This document shows positions 35,814 to 44,384 of a DNA stretch of 64,000 bases, piece after piece. How positions within the stretch are numbered: the first letter of the stretch is position 1; each line of letters begins with the position of its first letter. The notes under the pieces were generated by a model. It did no database searches, had not been told where the DNA came from, and was given only the letters and a program-made list of their open reading frames with translations. The translations under genes and the position numbers were made by a program. The stretch comes from Thiorhodovibrio frisius (GTDB lineage: Bacteria > Pseudomonadota > Gammaproteobacteria > Chromatiales > Chromatiaceae), in NCBI RefSeq assembly GCF_033954835.1, contig NZ_CP121471.1, positions 2,288,501 through 2,352,500 of the forward strand, in the 5' to 3' direction.

Positions 35814-35860
35814 CCTGAATCTCATGGATGCATTCTCCGGGGTGGCCGGGACCATGAGCG
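35814..35860. repeat. Dispersed 46-bp repeat, copy 3 (of 3)
   Basis: CCTGAATCTCATGGATGCAT then TCTCCGGGGTGGCCGGGACC and ATGAGCG; close to copies at 2768 and 4184. It sits 42 bp after the YhcC-like gene and before ubiU. Confidence 0.6.
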
Positions 35861-35965
35861 CCAGGTTGGCAGCCGGTCTTCAATCATCGGCCCGCGCTAG
35901 CTGAGCGCTGAAAACCAACAAGTTTAACGTCTTACTTCCAACCTTATAAACCTCCGGATGTTCTC

Positions 35966-36961
35966 ATGGAACTGGTCTGTCCCGCTGGCAATCTGCCGTC
36001 GCTAAAAACCGCTGTCGATCATGGCGCAAACGCGGTTTATTTTGGCTTTCGCGACGATACCAACGCACGGCATTTCGCCGGGCTGAATTTTGCGCCCAAC
36101 AAGATGGCCGAGGGGGTGGAGTATGCCCGCCGGCGTGGGGTGCGGGTGTTTATTGCGCTCAATACCTATCCGCGACCCGATGGCTTCAGTCGCTGGCAAG
36201 AGGCGGTGGACCGCGCAGCCGATCTTGGCGTGGACGCACTCATCGCGGCGGATCTTGGGGTGTTGGATTACGCAAGCTCTAAGCATCCCGAGCTGGCCTT
36301 GCATCTGTCGGTGCAGGGTTCGGCGACCAATTACGAGGCGCTGCGCTTTTATCACGAGCACTTCGGCGTGCGCCGCGCGGTGCTGCCGCGGGTGCTGTCG
36401 ATGAGCCAGATTCGCCATGTGGTGGAGAACAGCCCGCTGGAAATTGAAGTCTTCGCCTTTGGCAGCTTGTGCGTGATGGTCGAGGGGCGTTGCATTCTGT
36501 CCTCTTACGCCACTGGACGTTCACCCAACACCTACGGCGCCTGCTCTCCGGCCAGTCATGTGGAGTGGATTGAAACGCCCGAGGGGCTCGATACGCGCCT
36601 AGGCGGCGTGCTCATTCAGCGCCACCCCAAGGGGGAGAACGTCGGCTACCCAACTTTGTGTAAGGGTACCTTCCGGGTGGGTGACCACACCTATCATGCA
36701 ATTGAAGAACCCACCAGTCTCAATGCCATGGAACTGCTGCCGGAGCTGGCTGCGGCTGGTGTTAAGGCGGTCAAGATCGAGGGACGGCAGCGCAGTCCGG
36801 TCTATGTCGGGCAGGTCACCAAGGTGTGGCGCCAGGCGCTCGATGCCTTCGCGCGCGACCCCGAGCACTTCACGCCCCGACCGGAATGGACCGCTGAGCT
36901 TGGCAAGGTGTCCGAGGGGGCGCAGACCACCCTGGGTGCTTATCATCGGCCATGGCAGTAA
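35966..36961 (+). CDS. ubiU: O2-independent ubiquinone hydroxylation protein UbiU
   Basis: 331 aa of the peptidase-U32-like family. The four 4Fe-4S ligands are Cys169, 176, 193 and 232, the same positions reported for E. coli UbiU (FGSLCVMVEGRCILSS, NTYGACSP, YPTLCKG). With UbiV it hydroxylates ubiquinone precursors from prephenate rather than O2, allowing quinone synthesis under anoxia. It is followed by ubiV after 94 nt, same strand. Confidence 0.95.
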   Translation: MELVCPAGNLPSLKTAVDHGANAVYFGFRDDTNARHFAGLNFAPNKMAEGVEYARRRGVRVFIALNTYPRPDGFSRWQEAVDRAADLGVDALIAADLGVLDYASSKHPELALHLSVQGSATNYEALRFYHEHFGVRRAVLPRVLSMSQIRHVVENSPLEIEVFAFGSLCVMVEGRCILSSYATGRSPNTYGACSPASHVEWIETPEGLDTRLGGVLIQRHPKGENVGYPTLCKGTFRVGDHTYHAIEEPTSLNAMELLPELAAAGVKAVKIEGRQRSPVYVGQVTKVWRQALDAFARDPEHFTPRPEWTAELGKVSEGAQTTLGAYHRPWQ

Positions 36962-37055
36962 GTTTCCACCCAAGTCCCCAAAGCTCGGCAAGCTGCGCCA
37001 AGGCCCCTCAGGCTGGCACGCCGTGCATGATTGATTCCCAGAGATTGAGACAACT

Positions 37056-37985
37056 ATGACCCCAGCTGAAACACAAGCTGCTTCTCGTCCCGGCCCGCGC
37101 CTGTCACTTGGCCCGATTGGTTATTACTGGCCAAAAGAGACGGTCGACGCCTTCTATGCCCAGGTGGCGCAACTCCCGGTGGATATCGTCTACCTCGGCG
37201 AAACCCTCTGCTCCAAGCACAAGGAGCTGAAGTTTGAGGACTGGCTAGCCATTGGCGAGCGCCTAGTCGAGTCGGGCAAGGAAGTGGTGCTGTCCACGCT
37301 CAGCCTGCTGGAGGCTGAGTCAGAACTCATTCGCCTGCGTTCCATCTGCGACAACGGTCGCTTTCTGGTCGAGGCCAACGACATGGGCGCGGTAAATTTG
37401 CTCCAGGGCAAGCCTTTTGTGGTTGGGCACAGCGTCAACATTTACAACGACCGCAGCCTGGCGCTGCTGGCTCGGCAAGGGCTCAAACGCTGGGTGTTAC
37501 CGGTGGAGCTAACCGCCGAGACCCTGGCCGACATGCAGCGCCAGCGCCCAAACGGGGTGGAAACCGAGGTGCTGGCCTACGGGCGCTTGCCCTTGGCGTA
37601 TTCGGCGCGCTGCTTCACCGCGCGCGCGCGCAATTTGCCCAAGGACGACTGCCAATATTGTTGTATCGATTATCCCGACGGCCTGGTGGTCGCGACCCAG
37701 GATGATCAGAGCTTTCTGGCGCTCAATGGCATTCAGACCCTGTCCGCCCGCACAGCCAATCTGCTGGCCGAACTGCCACGCATGCGGGAACTCAATGTCG
37801 ATATTCTGCGCATCAGCCCGCAGGCGGAGCATACCGATGAGATCATCCGGCTGTTCGACCAGGCCTTGCGCGGGGAACTGACCCCGGCCGATGCCGGCGC
37901 CAAAGCAACGGAGCTAACGCCCTCGGGCGCTTGCGATGGCTATTGGCATGGTGGTGCAGGCATGGCGCTCCAGGGAGCGGCCTAA
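37056..37985 (+). CDS. ubiV: O2-independent ubiquinone hydroxylation protein UbiV
   Basis: 309 aa U32-like protein. LSLGPIGYYWPKETVDAFYA, LGETLCSKHKELKF (Cys52) and Cys186-N12-Cys199-N3-Cys203 (YSARCFTAR, KDDCQYCCIDYP) reproduce the 4Fe-4S spacing of UbiV. It forms a heterodimer with UbiU. It is longer at the N-terminus than E. coli UbiV (about 292 aa). Confidence 0.95.
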   Translation: MTPAETQAASRPGPRLSLGPIGYYWPKETVDAFYAQVAQLPVDIVYLGETLCSKHKELKFEDWLAIGERLVESGKEVVLSTLSLLEAESELIRLRSICDNGRFLVEANDMGAVNLLQGKPFVVGHSVNIYNDRSLALLARQGLKRWVLPVELTAETLADMQRQRPNGVETEVLAYGRLPLAYSARCFTARARNLPKDDCQYCCIDYPDGLVVATQDDQSFLALNGIQTLSARTANLLAELPRMRELNVDILRISPQAEHTDEIIRLFDQALRGELTPADAGAKATELTPSGACDGYWHGGAGMALQGAA

Positions 37986-38048
37986 GGCTCCTGGTGAGGC
38001 ACCACCTCGGAGGAGAAGCGGCTGTTTTAAGGTAAGTCGCGCTTACCG

Positions 38049-38543
38049 CTAGCGCGCCAGGCGGCCCATCAGGGACGTGGCGCCTTTCATCACCGGAAGT
38101 AGTGGCCCTAGGCGCGGCTCAAGCTCCAGCCCGTCGAGAAAGTTCTTCACATAAAGGCCCAGCTCGGTGCTGCCGCCGAGGCGCAGGCGGCGGTTGAAGA
38201 ACAGTGTGTCCGGGTCTTCCTGACGGGTGGCGAGCAGCAGAAATTCGTAAGCGTTGCCTTCGATGCTCAGGTCTTCGGCCTGTCCGGGTTGGGCGGCCCG
38301 GAGCTTGCCGTTGGTCAGCGTCAGCCGGTATTCGAGGCCGACATCCTCGACCCGAATGCGCATAACTTTCTCGTCAAGAAAATCCAGCTCGCCGTCGCTC
38401 AGCTCTGGGGCGAAGACGCGGTTGAGAATTTGCGTCAGCGCGCCGGTTTGCAGCTTCGCGGGGACGAAGCCCAAGGGCCAGGTGAACAGGCGCGGGATGG
38501 TGGGGGTTTTTTTAGGCGAGTTGACTTGCACGGGTAGAGGCAT
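38049..38543 (-). CDS. ubiT: Ubiquinone accessory factor UbiT (SCP2 lipid-binding)
   Basis: 164 aa with an SCP2-like fold (FAPELSDGELDFLDEKVMRI onward, then YEFLLLATRQEDPDTLFF and LRLGGSTELGLYVKNFLDG). UbiT binds quinone intermediates for the anaerobic pathway. It faces ubiUV convergently, 63 nt apart; in E. coli ubiT and ubiUV are divergent. It is preceded by idi on the same strand with a 38-nt gap, so the two are probably cotranscribed. Confidence 0.93.
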   Translation of the reverse strand: MPLPVQVNSPKKTPTIPRLFTWPLGFVPAKLQTGALTQILNRVFAPELSDGELDFLDEKVMRIRVEDVGLEYRLTLTNGKLRAAQPGQAEDLSIEGNAYEFLLLATRQEDPDTLFFNRRLRLGGSTELGLYVKNFLDGLELEPRLGPLLPVMKGATSLMGRLAR

Positions 38544-38581
38544 CTTTGTGTCTTGGTGGATTGGGAATCAAAAATTGGTCG

Positions 38582-39208
38582 CTAAAGCGCAAGCTGTACG
38601 ATGCGCTCGGGGAAATCACTGCGCAGGCGCTGCCATTCCATTACAAACCAGGGTGTGATCCGCTCCGGTGGCTCGGCCTGCCCGTGGGTGGCGACCAGGG
38701 CGTCGGTATCGGTCAGGCTCAGCCAGCGCCAGTCGGCGATCTCGCTTGGGTTGACGTCGATGGCCTGGGTGTCATCCAGGCGGCCAATATAGACGGAACA
38801 AAGCTCGCGTTCCGAGCCGATGTCTTGGAATGGTGCGTGGTACTCGAAGCGATAAATGAAATCAAGCTCGGTATCCACGGCAAGCTCTTCTCTCAGGCGG
38901 CGATGGGTGGCCTCCTGATAACTCTCGCCCCGGCGCGGATGGCTGCAGCAGCTGTTGGACCAGAACAACGGCCATAGGGGTTTCTCGCCGCTGCGCTGTT
39001 GCAGCAGCACTTCCCCGCGCGGGTTGAACAGAAAAATCGAAAATGCGCGATGCAGGACGCCGCCGCCCTCATGCGCCTGGGCTTTGTTCTGGTAGCCGGT
39101 GACGGTGTCGTCCGAGTCCACCAGAATCAGTGGCTCATCGTCGAAGGACACAGTGGCATGGGTGCTCAAGGATGTCATCTCCTCATCAAGACCGCGACGG
39201 CTGGTCAT
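38582..39208 (-). CDS. idi: Isopentenyl-diphosphate delta-isomerase (type 1)
   Basis: 208 aa Nudix enzyme that interconverts IPP and DMAPP. LHRAFSIFLFNPRGEVLLQQ, WSNSCCSHPRRGESY (catalytic Cys and metal His), RRLREELAV (Nudix region) and the later Glu pair in GSERELCSVY are conserved. It feeds prenyl precursors for ubiquinone, carotenoids or bacteriochlorophyll tails. Met11 (39178) is an alternative start, but the GAGG before it is too close. Upstream of ubiT in a likely operon. Confidence 0.93.
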   Translation of the reverse strand: MTSRRGLDEEMTSLSTHATVSFDDEPLILVDSDDTVTGYQNKAQAHEGGGVLHRAFSIFLFNPRGEVLLQQRSGEKPLWPLFWSNSCCSHPRRGESYQEATHRRLREELAVDTELDFIYRFEYHAPFQDIGSERELCSVYIGRLDDTQAIDVNPSEIADWRWLSLTDTDALVATHGQAEPPERITPWFVMEWQRLRSDFPERIVQLAL

Positions 39209-39910
39209 TATGCCGCATGATCGCGGCGAACGGGAGGACTGTCCGGATCATTTCCGGGCCGAGCGGTCCGCCGGCGCCGAACATCTCGATTCCAGCGCCG
39301 CACCGCCGAGGGTACTGAACCACAGGAAGGGTCGTTGGGTTTGATGCGATATCCAGTATCCGCAAATTGTATCCCGAGTCGAATTGACTGTGGACGAAAC
39401 CACTGCTCATGTACTAAACTTCGTAAGCATGGACAGCGTGTTGGTGGGGATGGTTAGCGCTTCGAGTTCTGGGGCTGTTTTGGGTCGGGTGACGGGCGCG
39501 GGGGACGCCGTAAATCCATCCCTGGAGGCTTCACGGCGGCGTCCTGCCGCCGAGACCCCCGCGCCCGTCACCCGACCCAAAACCCAAGGCTCCCGGCTGG
39601 CTTGTTGAGAAGGCGGGGACGTTGCCGGTGACAGCTTCCGTCTATTTCCTGCCGGGATACGGTGTGGCGAAATGGGCGGTAAGCAGTGTCATAGGGTTTG
39701 GAGTGGGCAAGATTGCGCTGTGCAAGGCTGCCTTACGGTGCTAGGCAGAATTAAAGATATTGGACAATTGTTTCCTAGGATCGACATCCTCAAGGCTCAA
39801 GATCTGGCGAAATGTGACAGGAAGTTCCTTCCAGGGCTTGCATTATTGGCATCGGCGGGATGAATATGGCAACATCACCTTAAGCCCAGGTTTTGGCGGG
39901 AGAAGACGGC
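39209..39910. other. 702-bp intergenic region holding a large palindrome
   Basis: No supported gene. The centre is the composite palindrome at 39477-39583. The rest (39600-39890) has mixed composition and only short frames. The SpoIIAA/STAS-like gene starts at 39911. Confidence 0.5.
39477..39583. repeat. Composite palindrome (REP-like), copy 2
   Basis: Perfect 28-bp arms: 39477-39504 begins GTTTTGGGTCGGGTGACGGG and 39556-39583 is its exact complement. The 51-nt interior holds an inner hairpin GGCGGC-GTCCT-GCCGCC (39535-39551). It matches copy 1 at 17169-17262 in inverted orientation. The structure is typical of dispersed intergenic palindromes in gammaproteobacteria. Confidence 0.75.
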
Positions 39911-40276
39911 ATGGCCATCCGCATATCAGCGCCCGCGGAGAACAACATTCTTGAAGTCGTTTACGGGGCCGAGGCCATTGGCGACTGGGAATGGGCGCGG
40001 GATAGGGAAGACGTAGCCAATGCAATCTCCAGCACCAACAGGTCGAGGGTGCTGATCGATGCCTCGGCACTTCCGTCCTTTCCCGGGCTGGTCCTAATTC
40101 AGGAGCACAATGAGCAGGTTGCTGCTAATGAGGTGCTCAGTGCGGCAAAATTCGCCGTTCTTTTTGCGTGCGTGGGCGAGCCCGAGCAGTTTCTTCACAT
40201 CACCGGCAGCAATCGCGGGATTCGCATTCAGTGCTTCACATCCAAGGATGACGCCCTGGTTTGGTTGTCGTTCTGA
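39911..40276 (+). CDS. Small protein, SpoIIAA/STAS-like
   Basis: 121 aa from ATG 39911 (GGGAG about 9 nt upstream). The middle has RVLIDASALPSFPGLVLIQE and the end FACVGEPEQFLHITGSNRGI and CFTSKDDALVWL, reminiscent of SpoIIAA/STAS-like folds (strand-helix alternation, closing DDALxWL). No membrane segment or signal. Its partner is unknown; no kinase or transporter is adjacent. The assignment rests on pattern alone. Confidence 0.55.
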   Translation: MAIRISAPAENNILEVVYGAEAIGDWEWARDREDVANAISSTNRSRVLIDASALPSFPGLVLIQEHNEQVAANEVLSAAKFAVLFACVGEPEQFLHITGSNRGIRIQCFTSKDDALVWLSF

Positions 40277-40939
40277 GCAAGCTGCAGTGAAAAATGGTCC
40301 AGGGCTGAGGTATCTCCACAAAAGTGAAAAGGCTCAATAGTGAAAAGGGTTGGATTTGATTTCAGCCAGGCACCTGCTGTTTTCGCCTCTACCCGGGCAT
40401 CGCGCTCATAGTCGCGACGCAGATTGGCTGCGCGGCGTTGCTGGTTTTTGCAGCTCAATGCGCAACTGCGAGAGCTCCTGACGGCGGCGCGCCGCATCCT
40501 GCTCCTGTCCCTGCAACTGCGCAAAGCCTTGCCAGCACTGCGATTTCCAAGCGGGTTCAGCAGATCGCCTTGATGATCGAGCAGACCAACACCACCAGCG
40601 ACGCCACCGCGGAGACCGCGCGCGATGTGGATCGCGTCGCGCAGGCCCTGAAACAAGAGATCGAGCGCTTCTAAGGTCTGATTGGGCACAGATTGGCTTG
40701 CAGTGATGCTCGCCCTGCAGGAAATCCGATCCATGCGCTTGCGCGGCACCGCGCTCGAGTTGGTTGATGCCTCGGGTCAAACAGTGGCGATACTCAAGAC
40801 GGACCCGAGCCCCGCCCCCTGAGCCTGAAGAGTTCCGGTCTCACAACAGAAGCGTGTCGCCAGGCCAAAGAACGCTAGAGCACCCGTCCGATCACGGGGG
40901 CGATGCCCAATTTAATAATTTCACGTCGCTGACCAAGCC
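40277..40939. other. Mosaic of gene remnants
   Basis: 663 bp with no intact gene. On + it carries the tail of a chemotaxis receptor (40540-40674). On - there are two overlapping frames of a coiled-coil protein (FAQLQGQEQDAARRRQELSQ, then NLRRDYERDARVEAK) separated by a frameshift. A short frame ending TAILK-like sequence lies near 40735-40822. Together they look like decayed material. Confidence 0.5.
40540..40674 (+). pseudogene. 3' fragment of a methyl-accepting chemotaxis protein
   Basis: The frame AISKRVQQIALMIEQTNTTS continues as ATAETARDVDRVAQALKQEI to a TAA stop. It has the heptad pattern and sequence of the C-terminal end of MCP signalling helices. The upstream part of the frame is unrelated and out of the MCP register, so only the last 44 codons remain. 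Confidence 0.6.
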
Positions 40940-42370
40940 ATGCCCATGTTTCCCCGTATTCTCAAGTCGCTCCTCGCGCTCAACTTGCTAGCCGCACCCA
41001 TGATGACTCCAGCCGAGACCCCAGACCAAACTCCGACCCAGCCTGCGGCCCAATCCCCCGCGACCGCTCAGCCCCAATCACCGTCAAAGGCAGAACCGTC
41101 CAAGGCTGTGCTTTTCGAGCAGGTACGCATTTTCGATGGGCGCGCCGAGCAACTCACCGAGCCGATGTGGATCCTTGTGGTCGGCAATCGCATCGAGGCG
41201 ATCTCGAAAGCGCCGCTGGAACCGCCGGAAGGCGCTGCCCTGACGCGCATCGACGGCGAGGGCCGCACCCTAATGCCTGGGCTGATCGATGCCCACACCC
41301 ATGTGATGTACGCCACCCTGTCGCAGCAAACATTGCTCACCAGCGACATCGGCTTTCTCAATATCGCGGCCACGCGCGCGGCTTACGACATGCTGATGCG
41401 TGGCTTCACCAGCATTCGCGATCTCGGCGGCCCGGTGTTCGGGCTCAAGCGCGGGATCGACGCCGGGCTGGTCCTAGGGCCCCGCATCTGGCCGGCTGGA
41501 GCCTTCATCTCCCAGAGCGGTGGCCACGGCGACTTCCGGCTGCCGAACGAGCTACCCGCCGCGCCCAGTGCCTTCTCCTACAGCGAGAAGGTCGGCGCCG
41601 CCGTCATTGCGGACAGCCCGGACGCCGTGCGCAAGCGCGCCCGCGAGCAATTGGCGCTCGGCGCTTCGCAAATCAAGCTCATGGCCGGCGGCGGTGTGGC
41701 CTCCATCTACGACCCGCTGGATGTCACCCAATACACAGTCGCGGAGCTGCGCGCGGCGGTCGAGGCGGCGGAGAACTGGGGGACCTATGTGACCGTGCAT
41801 GCCTACACCCCTCGCGCCGTGCGCCAGGCGATCGAGGCCGGCGTGCAATGCATCGACCATGGTCAGCTGCTCGACGAGGACACCGCGCGCTTGATCGCGG
41901 AGCATGATCTCTGGTGGAGCCTGCAGCCCTTCATCGACGATCAGCCCTCGCCTTATCCGGAAGGGTCCGCCAACCGCGTCAAGCAACTGGCGATGTACGC
42001 CGGCACGGATCGCGCCTACCGGCTGGCCAAGCAGTTCGACATCAAGACCGCCTGGGGCACCGACATTCTGTTCAGCGCCAAGAACGCACCCCGCCAGGGT
42101 CACAAACTGGCGGTGATGGAGCGCTGGTTCACCCCGGCCGAGGCATTGCGCATGGCCACCTCGGGCAACGCCGAGCTGCTCGCGCTCTCAGGGCCGCGCA
42201 GTCCCTACCAAGGACCGCTTGGCGTGGTCGAGACCGGCGCGCTGGCCGATCTGCTGCTGGTCGACGGCAATCCACTGGAGGATCTCTCCCTGGTGGCCGA
42301 CGCGGCCAACAACTTTCTGGTGATCATGAAGGACGGCCAGATCTACAAAAACAGCCTGGCCGCAGACTAG
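40940..42370 (+). CDS. Exported amidohydrolase (metal-dependent, prolidase-like)
   Basis: 476 aa. Signal peptide MPMFPRILKSLLALNLLAAP then a Pro/Gln/Ala-rich linker to residue 55. Amidohydrolase TIM barrel: metal ligands in LIDAHTHVMYA, QIKLMAGGGV (bridging Lys), YVTVHAYTPRA, CIDHGQLL and WGTDILF. FISQSGGHGDFR is typical of the imidazolonepropionase/prolidase-like branch that cleaves amide or Xaa-Pro bonds. The native substrate is not predicted. It sits beside remnants and repeats. Confidence 0.85.
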   Translation: MPMFPRILKSLLALNLLAAPMMTPAETPDQTPTQPAAQSPATAQPQSPSKAEPSKAVLFEQVRIFDGRAEQLTEPMWILVVGNRIEAISKAPLEPPEGAALTRIDGEGRTLMPGLIDAHTHVMYATLSQQTLLTSDIGFLNIAATRAAYDMLMRGFTSIRDLGGPVFGLKRGIDAGLVLGPRIWPAGAFISQSGGHGDFRLPNELPAAPSAFSYSEKVGAAVIADSPDAVRKRAREQLALGASQIKLMAGGGVASIYDPLDVTQYTVAELRAAVEAAENWGTYVTVHAYTPRAVRQAIEAGVQCIDHGQLLDEDTARLIAEHDLWWSLQPFIDDQPSPYPEGSANRVKQLAMYAGTDRAYRLAKQFDIKTAWGTDILFSAKNAPRQGHKLAVMERWFTPAEALRMATSGNAELLALSGPRSPYQGPLGVVETGALADLLLVDGNPLEDLSLVADAANNFLVIMKDGQIYKNSLAAD

Positions 42371-42394
42371 CCACTGGCCGACCGTGGGCCGCCG

Positions 42395-42551
42395 AGCGCG
42401 GACACCAGCCGCAATGCCTACGTCTTCGAGCGCTCCGTCACCGAGCGCCTTCCCGATGGCAGCACCACCCCGCGCGCTCGATCTTTACCGGCGCGGCTGT
42501 TTCGTGCTCGAGGGTAAGGACACCGGCAAACAGGCTGGCAGCCAGACCTGA
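42395..42551 (+). pseudogene. Frameshifted fragment of MmeI-like restriction-modification enzyme
   Basis: Frame 1 reads NAYVFERSVTERLPDGSTTP; after a one-base shift the next frame reads RALDLYRRGCFVLEGKDTGK and ends TGA at 42549. Together they match the N-terminal nuclease motif of type IIG/MmeI-family enzymes (IDLYxRGCFVLExK, a PD-ExK site). The rest of the gene is missing, cut by the repeat element at 42556. The family call is from memory of the motif. Confidence 0.55.
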
Positions 42552-42555
42552 AATA

Positions 42556-43484
42556 AAAGGGGCCGTGCTCGAATTAATTTTCGAGCCAGCCGACCAATGG
42601 CGTCCAGTTACCTTACCTATTCGACCTGATCTCAGGTTTCACCGTCCTTCCCTCGAAGCTCACCCTCTGGGGCTATCTTTAGTCGGGCTCGGCGCCACGG
42701 GAGGCGATGCACTGCTGGCCCCATGGCGGCGCGACAAGCCCCAGCTGCTGCTGGCGTTGGTAGTGTGTTGGGGTGGTGAAACCAAACGGGGCAGGTTCGA
42801 TTTAATTCCAAGTGATAAAACGGGCCTCGCTCGAATGGCACTAAGATAAGCGCAAGGGCTTGAAAACAATTGAGGAAGGCTGGCAGCTAGGGTGATACGG
42901 TGAAATCGCCAAATCAAACCAACCACCCGAGGAGCCAGCCTTCATGCATGCTAACCATCGCCCGGGCTTGGAGCAACAGAAACAGATTCAGCGTCGCGCC
43001 GAGGAGACCGACTCCTACGCGTTCTTCAACCTGTTGACCAGTTTGCAACTGCTCGACGGAGTCGAGGCACTCTTGCCAGCGCATCGCGAACGGGTGTTTC
43101 CGCCGACGGAGACATTGTCGATGTTTCTGGCGCAGGTACTCGCCGACGATGGCAGTTGCCAGCAGGCGGTCGACGACGCGGCGATCAAGCGCATCATTGG
43201 CGGTCTGCCGCGCTGCGCGGCGAGCACCAGTGCTTACTGCCAGGCGCGCGCACGCTTGCCGGCAGAGGTGGTCTCGACGCTGGTGCGCCAGGTGGGAGGC
43301 ATGATCGGTGCGGGCACACCGAACTGGTGGCATACGTGGAATCGCCCGGTGCGCCTGGTCGATGGTGCGACCATGACCATGGCTGACACGGAGGAGAACC
43401 AAGCGGTCTATCCGCAGCCGAGCAGTCAGTCAGGGGTTGGGCGTCCTTGCCTGGGGGGACTCGAAAATTAATTCGAGCCCCTTT
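42556..43484. mobile_element. Non-autonomous IS4-type element, copy A (truncated transposase)
   Basis: 929 bp bounded by imperfect inverted terminal repeats: left AAAGGGGC-CGTG-CTCGAATTAATT... (42556-42585), right the complement ending GAGCCCCTTT (43460-43484), differing mainly by a 4-bp insertion. It contains a truncated IS4-family transposase. The first 390 bp are non-coding. Nearly identical to copy B. No flanking target duplication was found. Confidence 0.65.
42944..43471 (+). pseudogene. IS4-family transposase, N-terminal part (copy A)
   Basis: 175 aa. LVDGATMTMADTEENQAVYP is the first catalytic-Asp region of IS4 transposases. The frame ends at GRPCLGGLEN* where the terminal repeat starts, so the remaining two catalytic residues (the second Asp and the Glu of the YREK region) are absent. 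It cannot move the element alone. Confidence 0.8.
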
Positions 43485-43508
43485 GATTCTTGATTTCTTA
43501 ATTTGTTG

Positions 43509-44384
43509 TCAGTGCCGCTCTTCGCCCCCGAGTAAATCCTCAACGCTCGTGGCATCGAAAATACCGTCTAGCCAGGTCTCAAGCTGCGCCTTGGGTGCGG
43601 CGGCAATGCGCTGCTCGGCCCAAGGGGGCAATGGGCCAAAGCGGCGGGTGAGCTGGCGGTGCAGGGTGATCACTTTACCCCTTGCTTCGCCCCTTGCCTC
43701 GCCCCTTGCCTCACCTGCTGCCTCACCCTTAGCATAAATCGACTGATACGCCTTCGTCTCTTGGATTGGAGTCACCAGATTTAACATGGCCCAAATCTCC
43801 TCTTCGGTCTTGTCTTTGTAGCGTTCAAACAACCAAAATTCCAGCACATTCGACAGCGTCTCGCGGATGTCTTGTGCAAGCGGCGCTTGTTGGATGCTCT
43901 GCCATAGCGCCGGGGCGCGTTCACTCAACTCGGCATCGCTGGCAATGATCAGCGGTGCAAAGACCGCAACGAAGGGGTTGTCCGGCTCGCGCGCGAGCAG
44001 CTCCTGCAATACGGGTTCCAGCGCCACGCAACGAATTGGCGAGCCATTCTGATGGACCCAGCTTGGGCGCTCGGGAATATCGACCGCGCGCAGAAACACC
44101 GCAATGCCCAGCACCTCCCGATCCGGGTGTTCCTCTCCGTAGAGGCCGACCTTGGTGTTGAGATTGTACAGCGACTTGGCCGACGGCTGGGCCTGGAATT
44201 CAAGCACAAAGGTCGGACCTGAATGACCGTCGGGTTCGACCAAGCCATCGAGTCGGCGCTCGATGTCTTTGATGGTCAGCGAGCAGGCTTTGTAGGGGCC
44301 TTCCAGCACCAAGCCACCCGAGAGAACCCGGAAGGCTTCGGAGCCGCTGCGTAGGTACAGGTAGATCGGATGATCGGTTTTCAT
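43509..44384 (-). CDS. DUF2887 (Rpn/PD-(D/E)XK-like) protein, copy 1
   Basis: 291 aa. N-terminus MKTDHPIYLYLRSGSEAFRV; RRLDGLVEPDG and PTFVLEFQAQPSAKSLYNLN resemble the D-ExQ site of PD-(D/E)XK nucleases of the DUF2887/Rpn group, associated with mobile elements. Residues about 240-256 are a GEAR repeat (12-bp units at 43678-43725), then a DUF4351-like tail (LTRRFGPLPPWAEQRIAAA) and the end EERH. Rpn-type proteins stimulate recombination; a role here is inferred. It duplicates the gene at 47130. Confidence 0.8.
   Translation of the reverse strand: MKTDHPIYLYLRSGSEAFRVLSGGLVLEGPYKACSLTIKDIERRLDGLVEPDGHSGPTFVLEFQAQPSAKSLYNLNTKVGLYGEEHPDREVLGIAVFLRAVDIPERPSWVHQNGSPIRCVALEPVLQELLAREPDNPFVAVFAPLIIASDAELSERAPALWQSIQQAPLAQDIRETLSNVLEFWLFERYKDKTEEEIWAMLNLVTPIQETKAYQSIYAKGEAAGEARGEARGEARGKVITLHRQLTRRFGPLPPWAEQRIAAAPKAQLETWLDGIFDATSVEDLLGGEERH
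43678..43725. repeat. 12-bp coding tandem repeat in DUF2887 copy 1 (4 units)
   Basis: Units CCCCTTGCTTCG, CCCCTTGCCTCG, CCCCTTGCCTCA and CCTGCTGCCTCA read on the complementary strand as Gly-Glu-Ala-Arg repeats. The paralogue has six units. Confidence 0.85.

Noticed and set aside
40228-40749. Minus-strand 173-codon frame
   Set aside because: It joins an unrelated C-terminus to remnants that are frameshifted relative to each other; listed as a mosaic instead.
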